From an uncultured Porphyromonadaceae bacterium (lineage in GTDB: Bacteria; Bacteroidota; Bacteroidia; Bacteroidales; Muribaculaceae): 64,000 nucleotides of DNA. The stretch spans positions 34,142 to 98,141 of the forward strand of contig UQUV01000009.1 in assembly GCA_900544305.1 (NCBI GenBank), given 5' to 3'. The position numbers and the translations under genes are program-made. Below the pieces are notes generated by a model. That model had not been told where the DNA came from. It worked only from the letters and a program-made list of their open reading frames with translations, and made no database searches. This document shows, piece by piece, positions 39,855 to 48,899 of this stretch. Numbering within the stretch: the stretch's first letter is position 1; every line of letters begins with the position of its first letter.

Positions 39855-41186
39855 TTACAGGACATCTCCTTTGTTTGCAGACTGCCATACGTTTTTCAGC
39901 CTGCGTTTTCCGGCGTTTGTCTCTTCCTCATAAAGGTCAAGATTCGTGTTCGCCCCGGATTTTCTCAGACGTCTCATATCTTCATCCACTTTCTTATCGG
40001 TTACATGAGCATAAATCTGCGTTGTGTCAAACCGGCAATGTCCCATCATCTTACTGACAGTTTCAAGAGGTACTCCCAGTGAAAGGGTGACATGCGTCCC
40101 GAAATTATGTCTTGCCTGATGGAATGTCAGATCAAAGCCATAGACTTTGCCCAATTCTCTCGTGAGCAGAATGGTATACTCACGTTTGTACAAATTGAAA
40201 ACTTTATCACCTTGACGTTCTCCACGATATTTTTCTATTATCTTCAACGGAATGTCCAGTAGACGGACAGAAGAAAGCGTACCGGTCTTCTGGCGATGGA
40301 TATGGATCCACCAGGAGCCGTCACCTGACTGCGTAATGTCATTTACCGTCAATCTTTTCAAATCCGCATAAGCCAGTCCTGTAAAGGTGGAGAAGATAAA
40401 CATGTCACGGACAAATTGCAACTGCGGTTTTTCCACAGGAGTTGCAAGCAATGTCTTCAAATCCTCCAGTTTCATGTGGCGGCTTTTCCGTTTGGGCAGT
40501 TCCGGATGCAGACGGCAGTACGGGTCCCGTCGGATTGTACCCTGGCTTACGGCACGCATGGTCATCTTCTTCAACCTGTAAAGATGTTCATGCACGGTTT
40601 TTGAACTTAGATTGCGGTCTGTACGCAGAAAAAGTTCAAAATCATCATAAAACACACGGTCAAGATTCCGGAGCATGACATCTTCAACGCCACGCTTCTG
40701 CTGGACGAAAGCCGAAAGATGCTTGTATGAGCGTAGGTAAGAGTCATACGTCTCTTTTATCCTGTCTATGCCAACACGTTTTTTGAACTCCTCATTATGC
40801 TCCCTGAAAAGAGCCAGAAGTGTAAGGGGCTTTTGGCCGACACCCATCACGGCATTCTTCACCTGTTCGGCCGTGATAAATCCCAGATTACTCTTTATAC
40901 GTTGATAATGCCCTTTGATTTCTTTAGTCAGATCATCTATAGCTCTGTTGACGATAAGAGCATTCCCACTACGCCCGTCAGCCCGTCCTTTTTCAGGGTT
41001 CCATATGGCCGGGTTGACAGATACCTTTGTACCTATCTGTACCCATTGAGCATCTATGCTTATCTTGCACAGCAATTGACACGTTTTATCCTTGCGGATT
41101 TTAGTGCGGTTTATATAAAACAGTATCGCAAACGTACTGCGACGCTTGATTTCCGTATTGTCCGTATTCATTTTCATAATCTTCAT
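39855..41186 (-). CDS. Tyrosine recombinase (integrase), second in the pair
   Basis: A 443-residue site-specific recombinase. The N-terminal arm-type/core-binding part is about residues 1-225, and the catalytic domain contains HIHRQKTGTLSSVRL (Lys), FHQARHNFGTHVTL (His-x-x-Arg), MGHCRFDTTQIYAHV (His and the nucleophilic Tyr). The first catalytic arginine place is FTGLAYADLKRL, with no Arg after TGL, as in the IntDOT group where that residue is replaced. ATGs at 41186 and 41177 are both possible; the second has a better purine-rich upstream. It lies 16 bases after the first recombinase stop, on the same strand. Confidence 0.88.
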   Translation of the reverse strand: MKIMKMNTDNTEIKRRSTFAILFYINRTKIRKDKTCQLLCKISIDAQWVQIGTKVSVNPAIWNPEKGRADGRSGNALIVNRAIDDLTKEIKGHYQRIKSNLGFITAEQVKNAVMGVGQKPLTLLALFREHNEEFKKRVGIDRIKETYDSYLRSYKHLSAFVQQKRGVEDVMLRNLDRVFYDDFELFLRTDRNLSSKTVHEHLYRLKKMTMRAVSQGTIRRDPYCRLHPELPKRKSRHMKLEDLKTLLATPVEKPQLQFVRDMFIFSTFTGLAYADLKRLTVNDITQSGDGSWWIHIHRQKTGTLSSVRLLDIPLKIIEKYRGERQGDKVFNLYKREYTILLTRELGKVYGFDLTFHQARHNFGTHVTLSLGVPLETVSKMMGHCRFDTTQIYAHVTDKKVDEDMRRLRKSGANTNLDLYEEETNAGKRRLKNVWQSANKGDVL

Positions 41187-41201
41187 TCTTTAATAGGGTT
41201 A

Positions 41202-42425
41202 TTAAATGACCACTGAAAAGCGTTCTGCAATCTTCTCGTTCAGGTTTCTTGTATCGGTATCAATCTTGTCATCAGTAACTTTGGCATAGATTTGGGTTGT
41301 CTTGATTTGTCTGTGTCCCAGCATCTTGCTGACTGTCTCAAGTGGAACTCCATGAGAAAGTGTGATTTCCGTCGCATAGGTATGACGGGCTGCATGAAAG
41401 ACCAGCTTACGCTTTATACCGCAAATTTCAGCAATATGCTTCAAGTGATAATTCAGCACACAGTTTGAATACATCGGAAGCAGTTTTCCTTCAGGGGCAA
41501 TATCCCGATATTTCTCTAAGATACGAAGCGGAAGTTCCATCAGCGGTATTTCAAAATCCACTCCGCTTTTTTTACGTGCGCTCTTAATCCACCATACACC
41601 GTCTTCTGCAAGAGACAAGTGTTCATTTGACAGAAGACACATGTCTATGTATGAAATCCCCGTGAAACATGAAAAGAGGAACAGATCACGCACATGATAA
41701 AGAGTCCGGTTATGCAAAGGCGTAACCATAATACGATGCAATTCTTCGGACGTGAGATATTTCTGTCTTGGCTTTGGACGGGCCAGCTCATAACCGATGA
41801 ACGGATTTGCCGTAATTATACCGTCGGCGATTGCTTCGCCGACTACCGTCTTCAACCGGACGGAATGATTGACAATAGTAGACTGTGAGAGATTGCATTC
41901 TGTACGTAAATACAACACATATTTCTCGATAAATGAACGGTCCAGAGCGGTAAACGGAAGGTCTGTTACCTTATATTGCATTTGTAAAAAGACGGCAACA
42001 TGATTGTAGGAATTACGATAAGCATATAAAGTTTTTTCTGTTCGGTTAACACCTACACGCTTCTCAAAATTCCTCATGAAGTATCTGTAATAGCTCAACA
42101 AGGTTTCCTGACCTGAAGCCATGCCCAAAAGCTGGTGCTTCACTTCCTCCGCAGTCACATCTTCACGGACTGCGGACATTTCCGCATAAATGCCGAGAGC
42201 TGTCGCTCGGATTTCATCAAGCTTGCTGTTGATTTCCCTGGCCGCAACACTCTTTCCACACGCCCGTCCGGATGACCATAATGATTGTGGCACACGCAGC
42301 TTTACACTGAAAGCCGTTTCAGAGTGTTTGCCGACAATGAGCCGTGCCATCACTGGGCAGTTCCCACTGGCATCCGCCTCACTCTTTTTAAGGTAGAACG
42401 AAACCTTCACATCTTTCTGATTCAT
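41202..42425 (-). CDS. Tyrosine recombinase (integrase), first in the pair
   Basis: A 407-residue recombinase started at 42425 (MNQKDVKVSFYLKKSEADAS), because the -7 box at 42444-42451 would put the transcript start close to 42437 and the earlier ATGs at 42446 and 42437 would be outside or at its edge. The catalytic part shows FTGISYIDMCLL (no Arg after TGI), KKSGVDFEIPL, FHAARHTYATEITL, LGHRQIKTTQIYAKV. The pair of recombinases near the ICE end is a normal arrangement where one acts on the element and the other may be accessory. The downstream gene is its paralogue. Confidence 0.88.
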   Translation of the reverse strand: MNQKDVKVSFYLKKSEADASGNCPVMARLIVGKHSETAFSVKLRVPQSLWSSGRACGKSVAAREINSKLDEIRATALGIYAEMSAVREDVTAEEVKHQLLGMASGQETLLSYYRYFMRNFEKRVGVNRTEKTLYAYRNSYNHVAVFLQMQYKVTDLPFTALDRSFIEKYVLYLRTECNLSQSTIVNHSVRLKTVVGEAIADGIITANPFIGYELARPKPRQKYLTSEELHRIMVTPLHNRTLYHVRDLFLFSCFTGISYIDMCLLSNEHLSLAEDGVWWIKSARKKSGVDFEIPLMELPLRILEKYRDIAPEGKLLPMYSNCVLNYHLKHIAEICGIKRKLVFHAARHTYATEITLSHGVPLETVSKMLGHRQIKTTQIYAKVTDDKIDTDTRNLNEKIAERFSVVI

Positions 42426-42443
42426 AACCTGTTCCATTGTTTG

Positions 42444-42451
42444 CAAAATTA
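42444..42451 (-). promoter_or_regulatory. Promoter of the recombinase pair
   Basis: On the minus strand TAATTTTG fits TAnnTTTG. A start about 7 bases beyond would leave a leader near 12 bases before the ATG at 42425. Confidence 0.5.
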
Positions 42452-42797
42452 ATGGAGACAGAGTTGATCATCGGCATGTTAAATATCGTCAGACATCGAC
42501 AAAGCTATCATCATTGACTTACAGAACCTATATTTTTCATATTTCAAAAAAAATAAGTACCTTCGTTAAGCCAAAATGATGAAACTGCGTTCTTTACGGT
42601 CGGAACAGGAAGGATTTTCAAACAATTCCATGCAACAGGAATGGGCAACGGATAGGTAGCAATTTTTCTGCTTAACTATTCAAAAAACGGCTTCAAAGCA
42701 CACTTTTACGAATGTAGAATAATGCTACATAAATCCCTGAAAACCCAATAGTTTACATTATTCTTCTTAAATCCATCCGAAATCGGGCGAGTTTCAC
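42452..42797. other. ICE-chromosome junction interval
   Basis: A 346-base AT-rich interval with no gene, between the outermost recombinase and the first chromosomal gene. The element's end (attachment site) should be here. GTACCTTCGT near 42560 and CTATCTTTGC at 42797-42806 resemble the GTAnnTTTGC core described for CTnDOT sites, with two and one differences. The matching end of the ICE is outside the window, so the exact border cannot be set. Confidence 0.45.
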
Positions 42798-42805
42798 TAT
42801 CTTTG
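42798..42805 (+). promoter_or_regulatory. -7 box of the DEAD-box helicase gene
   Basis: TATCTTTG lies 20 bases before the ATG at 42825 and fits TAnnTTTG. If the ICE border lies just upstream, insertion may have changed the -33 side of this promoter. Confidence 0.6.
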
Positions 42806-42824
42806 CACAAAAATTCAATTTAAG

Positions 42825-44144
42825 ATGAAGGAATCCGAAATTATCAATGCTATCCGACAAAAATTGGGGATAGAATCGCTGAACCCTATGCAGAAAAAAA
42901 TGGCAGAGTCAACGAACTCGAATGATGTCATACTTTTGTCGCCGACCGGTTCCGGCAAAACCATAGCATTCACCATTCCCATGCTCAAGAATCTGCGGGC
43001 ATCCAACGGACGCGTGCAGGCCATTGTCATAGCTCCTTCACGCGAATTGACCATTCAGATTGCCAAAGTGGTGCAAGCCATTGCATCGGAAGTCAAAGTC
43101 ACCTGCTGCTACGGCGGACATAATTTTGAGGACGAGAAAAACTCCCTTTCCGTTGTGCCCGACATTATTGTCAGCACTCCCGGCCGCCTGCTTGACCATA
43201 TCAACCGCGGCAACGTGGATGTCTACCCTACCCGCATTCTGGTTCTTGACGAGTTCGACAAATCATTGGAACTCGGATTCCACGATGAACTGTCGAAAAT
43301 TTTGCGCGAAATGCCCAATGTTTCGCGCAGAATTCTGACATCGGCAACAGCCCTTGACGAATTCCCCGATTTTCTCCGGATGAAAAATGCCGAAACCATC
43401 AGTTTCCTGCATGCCGACCAACCGGCAAAACGAATGAAGGTATATGAAGTGAAGTCGGATTTGAAAGACAAACTCGACTGTCTGCTTACGCTTTTAAAAA
43501 ATTTGGACAACGGACGTACCATCGTCTTTGCCAATCACCGCGAATCGGCCGAACGCATTTTCGACTTTTTACGAAATAACCAGCAACCTGCAGGAATCTA
43601 CCACGGCGGTCTTGACCAAATCGAACGAGAAAAGGCCATTTCAATGTTCAACAATGGTACATTTATGATTCTTGTCACTACCGACCTTGGCTCTCGCGGA
43701 TTGGACATACAGGAAGTAAAACACATTATCCACTACCATCTCCCGCTTTCGGAGGAAACTTATACCCACCGTAACGGACGTACGGCCCGTGTAGATGCCA
43801 ACGGTTCCATCTATGTCATCACCGGACCGGAAGAACGCCACCCGGAATACATTCAATTTGACGAAGAGCTGCAAATAAAAAAAGAATCGGCCGGAAAAAT
43901 CAGAAGTTCTTTCGAAACCCTGTTTTTCTCAGCCGGTAAAAAGGAAAAGATTTCGCGAGGCGACATCTTGGGATTTCTCACCGCCAAAGGCGAATTGGAA
44001 GGTGCCGAAATAGGGAAAATCGACATTGCCGACCATTACGCCCTTGTCGCCATTCCTAAAGACAAAGCAAAAACCGTTCTCGCAAAAATCAGTAAAGAAA
44101 AAATCAAAAACAAGCGGGTCAAAATATCCATCGCCCGCCAATAG
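42825..44144 (+). CDS. DEAD/DEAH-box RNA helicase
   Basis: A 439-residue RNA helicase. The Q-motif region is LNPMQKKMAE, motif I SPTGSGKT near 40-47, motif Ia APSRELT, motif II LDEFDKS near 141 (DEFD in place of DEAD), motif III SAT near 171, motif V TTDLGSRGLD, motif VI HRNGRTAR. The C-terminal tail after residue 345 is a small basic domain (KIRSSFETLFFSAGKKEKIS) like the RNA-binding tails of DbpA-type proteins. It is the first gene outside the ICE and has its own promoter. The motif II change keeps the essential Asp-Glu. Confidence 0.9.
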   Translation: MKESEIINAIRQKLGIESLNPMQKKMAESTNSNDVILLSPTGSGKTIAFTIPMLKNLRASNGRVQAIVIAPSRELTIQIAKVVQAIASEVKVTCCYGGHNFEDEKNSLSVVPDIIVSTPGRLLDHINRGNVDVYPTRILVLDEFDKSLELGFHDELSKILREMPNVSRRILTSATALDEFPDFLRMKNAETISFLHADQPAKRMKVYEVKSDLKDKLDCLLTLLKNLDNGRTIVFANHRESAERIFDFLRNNQQPAGIYHGGLDQIEREKAISMFNNGTFMILVTTDLGSRGLDIQEVKHIIHYHLPLSEETYTHRNGRTARVDANGSIYVITGPEERHPEYIQFDEELQIKKESAGKIRSSFETLFFSAGKKEKISRGDILGFLTAKGELEGAEIGKIDIADHYALVAIPKDKAKTVLAKISKEKIKNKRVKISIARQ

Positions 44145-44152
44145 TCTGACGG

Positions 44153-44656
44153 CTATTTCACATAGATATGCTTGATTTCTGCCACATAAGCCATGTGGTA
44201 GCCACCTTGCTCTGGCGTATACCAGCGCTCACAGAGGCTCTTGTCAAGAAAGTTCTCCTCTTTCAGGTTATCCTGATAAAGGACTTCACACTCCAGTGTC
44301 AGCCATGCTTCTTTATAGCCCATCTGTCCGTCAGGCAATGCAAACGGGGTGAAACCTGACTCATGCATCTTGTCCATATCTCTACCGCTTTTCGACCCCA
44401 GCACTGCCATTTCACGTTTACCGTCTTCGAAGAACGACAATGTGAAACGCTTTGTCTGCTCAACAAAACCAAAAGTATGGCGTGTAGGACGGATTACAGC
44501 CACAGCAACCGGCTTGCCCCACATAAATCCGACACCGCCCCAACTGGCAGTCATCATGTTGAACGATTTTTCATCGCCCGAAGTAATCAGCATCCAGTCG
44601 GAACCGATGCGTGATATCATATTTTCATTCAATTCTTTGAACGTAATTTCTTTCAT
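44153..44656 (-). CDS. Flavin reductase family protein
   Basis: A 167-residue protein of the flavin reductase-like (FMN-binding split barrel) family: MLITSGDEKSFNMMTASWGG near residue 22 is the FMN phosphate-binding segment, followed by KPVAVAVIRPTRHTFGFVEQ. The end, HMAYVAEIKHIYVK, is a beta strand. It would reduce or bind FMN and serve as a small redox protein. It converges with the helicase gene with 9 bases between the stops and follows the Sua5-like gene by 4 bases on the minus strand. Confidence 0.88.
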   Translation of the reverse strand: MKEITFKELNENMISRIGSDWMLITSGDEKSFNMMTASWGGVGFMWGKPVAVAVIRPTRHTFGFVEQTKRFTLSFFEDGKREMAVLGSKSGRDMDKMHESGFTPFALPDGQMGYKEAWLTLECEVLYQDNLKEENFLDKSLCERWYTPEQGGYHMAYVAEIKHIYVK

Positions 44657-44659
44657 AGC

Positions 44660-45265
44660 TCAATATATTAAATCTCCTTTACCTTCTCTTACAATCTCCA
44701 ATTCTCCCGATGTCATATCTACGACCGTCGACGGAATGAGTCCGCCGTCGCCACCATCCAACAAATAAGTGGCACTGTCAGCATACGTTTCGGCAATCAG
44801 TTCCGGATTCACTGCATAATCGTCGTCCGTATAGGAAATGGTTGTCGACAATATCGGATTTCCCAGACGGCGGACAAGTTCTACAGCCACATTATTTTCC
44901 GGCACACGGATTCCTACCGTCTTACGCCCCTTAAACACTTTAGGCAGCGAAGACGATGACGGAAGAATAAACGTAAACGGCCCCGGCAAATTGGTTTTCA
45001 ACACCTTGAATTGCCGGTTGTCGAAACGGGCATATTCCGCAACCATAGAGATGCCGTTGCAAATAATCGACAAATTTGTTTTGTCGGGGTTTATGCCTTT
45101 CAATTTGCAGATTTTATTGATGGCACTGTTGTTCAACGCATCACATCCGATGGCATAGAGCGTATCTGTCGGGTAAATGACAATATCCCCGTCACGCAAA
45201 GCCTCAACAGCCATGTCAAGGAACTTCGGGTTGGGATTGTTTTCAAAAACTTTCAGAATTTTCAT
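44660..45265 (-). CDS. Sua5/YciO/YrdC family protein (threonylcarbamoyl-AMP synthase type)
   Basis: A 201-residue protein with the YrdC core: GDIVIYPTDTLYAIGCDALN (residues 28-47), INKICKLKGINPDKTNLSII, and LPGPFTFILPSSSSLPKVF. These line the ATP, bicarbonate and threonine site. YrdC-type enzymes make threonylcarbamoyl-AMP for tRNA modification at position 37. The segment after residue 100, TVGIRVPENNVAVELVRRLG, fits YciO-type members as well, so exact subfamily is uncertain. It is in an operon with the flavin reductase and B3/4 protein genes. Confidence 0.88.
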   Translation of the reverse strand: MKILKVFENNPNPKFLDMAVEALRDGDIVIYPTDTLYAIGCDALNNSAINKICKLKGINPDKTNLSIICNGISMVAEYARFDNRQFKVLKTNLPGPFTFILPSSSSLPKVFKGRKTVGIRVPENNVAVELVRRLGNPILSTTISYTDDDYAVNPELIAETYADSATYLLDGGDGGLIPSTVVDMTSGELEIVREGKGDLIY

Positions 45266-45276
45266 GGTATTTAAAT

Positions 45277-45936
45277 TTAGAATACGGTCACTTCAATGTC
45301 AGTAGCCGAAGCATATTTTTCAAGCAAAGAGACGGACCAGCGCAGCGTATCGTCCATCGGCATCTCTTCGCCGAAGGCATTAATCTGCATGTGCAGGTGG
45401 GTAGTCTCCATCGTGATTTTTGTCCGTTCCTCATCGCTTGTCGGCGAACCGATACCACCGACCGCATCACGATAAACCGGAAGTCCCTCTATGTTCAGCA
45501 ATCCACGGCCGATGCCTTCAAACTTTTCTCCGGCTTCGCCCACTCCGAAAATCACAGTATCACCGACAATCTTGTCGGCATCAAATCCTCCAATAGAGTA
45601 GCCGCAGCCCATCGACACCAGATTAATTAAATCGACAAGCGTACTGATACGGTAAATGTCCATTCCTTTCACCACACGACGGCACAAGGCCTCGCTCGAC
45701 ACCCTGTATCGATTCGGGTCTTTTCCCAAACGTTTATACAGTTGGCGCGTTGCCGCAATGGCAGGACGCTTGTTTATCCATAGCAGTTCATAGCTGTCAT
45801 GTATTCTTCGGGAAGCTTCCTTAATTTCCTGCCAAAGTTCTTCACTCGTTTCCGAATTACGCACCTTCGCACGAATAAGTCCGATTTTCACATCCGGACA
45901 GATCTCCCTTATACGTTCGTCTACTAAAACTTTCAT
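45277..45936 (-). CDS. B3/B4 tRNA-binding domain protein
   Basis: A 219-residue protein started at 45936 (MKVLVDERIREICPDVKIGL), as the upstream ATG at 45984 lies in the promoter. The body, RKRPAIAATRQLYKRLGKDP-like segment and LCRRVVKGMDIYRISTLVDL through GVGEAGEKFEGIG, is the B3/B4 domain of phenylalanyl-tRNA synthetase beta chains, here stand-alone. Stand-alone B3/4 proteins may edit mischarged tRNA. The gene is first of three on the minus strand, with its promoter at 45954. Confidence 0.85.
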   Translation of the reverse strand: MKVLVDERIREICPDVKIGLIRAKVRNSETSEELWQEIKEASRRIHDSYELLWINKRPAIAATRQLYKRLGKDPNRYRVSSEALCRRVVKGMDIYRISTLVDLINLVSMGCGYSIGGFDADKIVGDTVIFGVGEAGEKFEGIGRGLLNIEGLPVYRDAVGGIGSPTSDEERTKITMETTHLHMQINAFGEEMPMDDTLRWSVSLLEKYASATDIEVTVF

Positions 45937-45953
45937 TGCTTTATTCTTTTTTA

Positions 45954-45961
45954 CAAAGATA
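45954..45961 (-). promoter_or_regulatory. -7 box of the B3/4-YrdC-flavin reductase operon
   Basis: On the minus strand TATCTTTG fits TAnnTTTG and stands 18 bases before the ATG at 45936. Confidence 0.6.
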
Positions 45962-46165
45962 GCGAAAGGCGAGAGCAGAGGCAAATGAAAACGGAGTTTT
46001 CAAATTTGACTATGCCGAGCCGCCTCCTATCTTCTACAAAAATACACAATTGATTCCACTTTGCATACCTCTTTGGCCAAATTATACAATGCCGCCTGAA
46101 CAAACAAAATCCTTCCACCATACAAGCAGAAGGATTTCGCCTAAAAGTCTAAAGAACAAACATCA

Positions 46166-47149
46166 TTATTTCACGCCTAAAATTTCTTTTATGCCACCCA
46201 ACGAACTCAATACGGAAGATGCCTCGTAAGGCATATACACAGTCTTCGTATCCTTTCCGTTTGAAACCATTTCCTTCAAAGCCTCAATATATTTCAAAGC
46301 CAACATATACGAAGCCGGATCTGATTTTGTAGAGTTGATAGCCTCAGCTATTTTCCGTATGGCTTCCGCTTCAGCTTCCGCCTGTAGGATTTTGGCTTCG
46401 GCCTCACCCTGCGCCTTCAAAATCTGCGACTCCTTGTCGGCCAGCGCACGGTTGATTTGCGACTCTTTCTCACCTTCCGACTTCAAAATTGCGGATGTCT
46501 TTTCACCCTCGGCCTTCAATATTTTCGCACGGCGTTCACGCTCGGCCTGCATCTGCTGTTCCATGGCGTTGCGCACACTGTCGGGAGGCGTAATATCCTG
46601 AAGTTCCACACGGTTCACCTTCACGCCCCATTTGTTCGTAGCATCATCCAGCACCGCACGGAGCTTTGAGTTTATCGTATCGCGTGAGGTCAGCGTTTCA
46701 TCCAACTCCAACTCACCAATCACATTTCGAAGGGTTGTTTGAGTCAGTTTTTCAATGGCATTCGGCAAATTGTCAATTTCATAGACTGCCTTAAACGGGT
46801 CGGTAATCTGGAAATAAAGCAACGCATTGATATGTGTTGTTACATTATCTTTGGTGATGACACTCTGCTCCGGAAAATCGTACACTTGTTCGCGTAAGTC
46901 AATCTTGTCCGACATCCGAACAACAGCCACATCCCGGCCTCCGATAGTTTTTGTCACATAGCGCACATAGATTTTTCTCGGCTGGTCAAGAATCGGCCAT
47001 ACGACATTAATTCCCGACGGAAGAGTGGAATGATATTTACCCAACCGTTCGATGACCTTTGTTTCACTCTGCCTGATAATAATCAGACCTTTCAGGGCAA
47101 AAACGATAACGACAAGCGCCACCAGCCCCACTACAACTAATGTTCCCAT
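46166..47149 (-). CDS. SPFH/stomatin-like membrane protease-associated protein
   Basis: A 327-residue protein of the SPFH/paraslipin group. An N-terminal membrane anchor (LVVVGLVALVVIVFALKGLI, residues 3-22) is followed by the band-7 domain (VIERLGKYHSTLPSGINVVW, LYFQITDPFKAVYEIDNLPN). The coiled coil at about 205-270 is Ala/Glu-rich (AEGEKTSAILKSEGEKESQI). The C-terminus ends SLGGIKEILGVK. It forms membrane oligomers thought to order membrane proteins. It lies downstream of the NfeD gene, a partner often fused or adjacent to it, with 21 bases between. Confidence 0.92.
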   Translation of the reverse strand: MGTLVVVGLVALVVIVFALKGLIIIRQSETKVIERLGKYHSTLPSGINVVWPILDQPRKIYVRYVTKTIGGRDVAVVRMSDKIDLREQVYDFPEQSVITKDNVTTHINALLYFQITDPFKAVYEIDNLPNAIEKLTQTTLRNVIGELELDETLTSRDTINSKLRAVLDDATNKWGVKVNRVELQDITPPDSVRNAMEQQMQAERERRAKILKAEGEKTSAILKSEGEKESQINRALADKESQILKAQGEAEAKILQAEAEAEAIRKIAEAINSTKSDPASYMLALKYIEALKEMVSNGKDTKTVYMPYEASSVLSSLGGIKEILGVK

Positions 47150-47170
47150 AAGTATATTGATTTATATCTG

Positions 47171-47608
47171 TTATTTCTTTCTTACTGTAAGCACGATGCT
47201 GTCAACACGCAGAATCTCCACCTTCTCGCCAACAGCAACGACAGAACCGTCCTCGGTCACTGCTCTCCAATCGTCACCGTCAACAGCAACACGCCCTTGA
47301 TTCCGGCTACTATCGATAGCTTCCGTCACCGTTGCCGTCCTTCCGACCAAAGCCTCTACCCCACATTTGACTTCTGACATCTTGTTGCGTGCAAACGCCT
47401 TCAACAGCAACGGGCGAACCAATACAAAAGCCAGAGCCGAAAATACGGCAAAGACAAGTATCTGCCACTTCAATTCGCAATCCGTAGCAGACACTACAGC
47501 GGCAGCAACAGCACCAATCGAAAAGCACAAGACAGCAAAACCGGAGGTAAAAACCTCAACTACAACAAGGAGCAAAGCTATAATCATCCAAACATGCCAG
47601 ACTTCCAT
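47171..47608 (-). CDS. NfeD family membrane protein
   Basis: A 145-residue protein with membrane helices at about residues 7-38 and 46-68 (LKWQILVFAVFSALAFVLVR) and a C-terminal OB-fold domain beginning GVEALVGRTATVTEAIDSSR, with NQGRVAVDGDDWRAV and VGEKVEILRVDSIVLTVRKK typical of NfeD. NfeD proteins act with SPFH proteins, encoded here immediately downstream. Function is unknown beyond membrane-quality roles. Its promoter is at 47655-47684. Confidence 0.9.
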   Translation of the reverse strand: MEVWHVWMIIALLLVVVEVFTSGFAVLCFSIGAVAAAVVSATDCELKWQILVFAVFSALAFVLVRPLLLKAFARNKMSEVKCGVEALVGRTATVTEAIDSSRNQGRVAVDGDDWRAVTEDGSVVAVGEKVEILRVDSIVLTVRKK

Positions 47609-47654
47609 AAATCATCAAATATTAAAATCCGTTATTTGTGTTTCTTCATATCCA

Positions 47655-47684
47655 CAAATATAATATTTTTTTTTATTTTTACAA
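47655..47684 (-). promoter_or_regulatory. Promoter of the NfeD-SPFH operon
   Basis: On the minus strand TATATTTG (47662-47655) has TTG (47684-47682) exactly 19 bases upstream, a good fit to the Bacteroides -33/-7 layout. It lies 46 bases before the ATG at 47608. Confidence 0.65.
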
Positions 47685-47708
47685 CGCATTTTAATCAGAA
47701 CATCACAT

Positions 47709-48398
47709 ATGAAAATTGGAATTATCGTTGCAATGGGTAAAGAACTACGCCTGTTGCTGAATTTAATTGAAAACAAGAAAGAGGAAGAAAACAACGGCTA
47801 TAAAATATATTCGGGAAAAATCGGCACTCACGATATTTTTGCCATGCAATGCGGCATCGGCAAAGTGAATGCAGCAATCGGCACACTTACCCTAATCAAC
47901 GAATACGCACCTGAACTCGTCATCAATACGGGTGTTGCCGGCGGTGCAGACTTGTCAGTCGGACAAATGGACATCGTCGTAGGCAAAAACATTGCACACC
48001 ACGACGTATGGTGCGGCCCGGGTACGGAATACGGCGAAGCATCAGGTTTCCCTCTCTATTTCAATTCCGATGAAAAAATAACGGAAATTTTGAAATCACT
48101 TTCGACCGAAGACAACGTCAGATATGGTCTTATCTGCTCCGGCGACAAGTTTATCGCGACGGAAGAGGAAGTGAAAGAAATCAAGTCACATTTTCCGGAA
48201 GCTCTGGCCGTAGACATGGAATCGGCATCCATTGCCCAAGTCTGCCATCTGAAGAATGTACCCGTATTCGTCATGCGTGTCATCAGCGACACTCCGGGAG
48301 CCGAAAAAGACAACGTAAAGCAATATGAGAACTTCTGGGAGTCGGCACCGGAACACACATTCCAAATGCTCTCCAACATTTTGTCAAACATAAAATAA
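47709..48398 (+). CDS. mtnN: 5'-methylthioadenosine/S-adenosylhomocysteine nucleosidase
   Basis: A 229-residue MTA/SAH nucleosidase. KIGIIVAMGKELRLLLNLIE opens it. Substrate and catalysis landmarks include NTGVAGGADLSVGQMDIVVG, AVDMESASIAQVC (with the substrate-binding Glu) and VISDTPGAEKDN (catalytic Asp). It cleaves S-adenosylhomocysteine to S-ribosylhomocysteine and adenine. The product is the substrate of LuxS, encoded 10 bases downstream, so the two make an activated-methyl-cycle operon. Length is normal. Confidence 0.94.
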   Translation: MKIGIIVAMGKELRLLLNLIENKKEEENNGYKIYSGKIGTHDIFAMQCGIGKVNAAIGTLTLINEYAPELVINTGVAGGADLSVGQMDIVVGKNIAHHDVWCGPGTEYGEASGFPLYFNSDEKITEILKSLSTEDNVRYGLICSGDKFIATEEEVKEIKSHFPEALAVDMESASIAQVCHLKNVPVFVMRVISDTPGAEKDNVKQYENFWESAPEHTFQMLSNILSNIK

Positions 48399-48408
48399 TC
48401 CTATTACA

Positions 48409-48891
48409 ATGGAAAAGATACCCAGTTTTACAATCAACCATATCCTGCTGAAACGAGGAATTTATGTATCACGTCGCGATGTGACGGCAAGCGGCGATAT
48501 CCTGACAACATTCGATGTCCGCATGAAAGAGCCGAACCGTGAGCCGGCAGTCAGCCAGTCAGCACTGCACACTATTGAACATCTGGCAGCTACATTCCTT
48601 CGCAACCACCCGACATGGAAAAACGAAATCATCTATTGGGGACCGATGGGATGCTGCACGGGCAACTACCTCATCGTTAAAGGTGAACTGTCGTCACGCG
48701 ACATACTGCCGCTGATGATTGAAACCTTTGAATTCATCCGCGACTTCGAAGGTGATATCCCAGGAGCAACACCGCGCGACTGCGGCAACTATCTGCTCAA
48801 CAACCTACCAATGGCAAAATGGGAAGCTGAAAAATATTTGCGCGAGGTATTGACCGTTGCCACTGAAGAAAATCTTGTTTACCCGGAATAA
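48409..48891 (+). CDS. luxS: S-ribosylhomocysteine lyase LuxS
   Basis: A 160-residue metalloenzyme. The metal-binding motif is HTIEH (His 54, Glu 57, His 58) and the third ligand Cys lies in the GCCTGNY segment near 84 or in the RDCGNY segment near 125. It cleaves S-ribosylhomocysteine to homocysteine and DPD, the source of autoinducer 2. The gene is 10 bases after mtnN and 8 bases before the beta-lactamase gene. Length is as usual. Confidence 0.95.
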   Translation: MEKIPSFTINHILLKRGIYVSRRDVTASGDILTTFDVRMKEPNREPAVSQSALHTIEHLAATFLRNHPTWKNEIIYWGPMGCCTGNYLIVKGELSSRDILPLMIETFEFIRDFEGDIPGATPRDCGNYLLNNLPMAKWEAEKYLREVLTVATEENLVYPE

Positions 48892-48899
48892 CATTCAAC

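Noticed and set aside
42825..44144. DEFD instead of DEAD as a sign of a dead helicase
   Set aside because: The Asp-Glu pair needed for catalysis is kept and all other motifs are intact.
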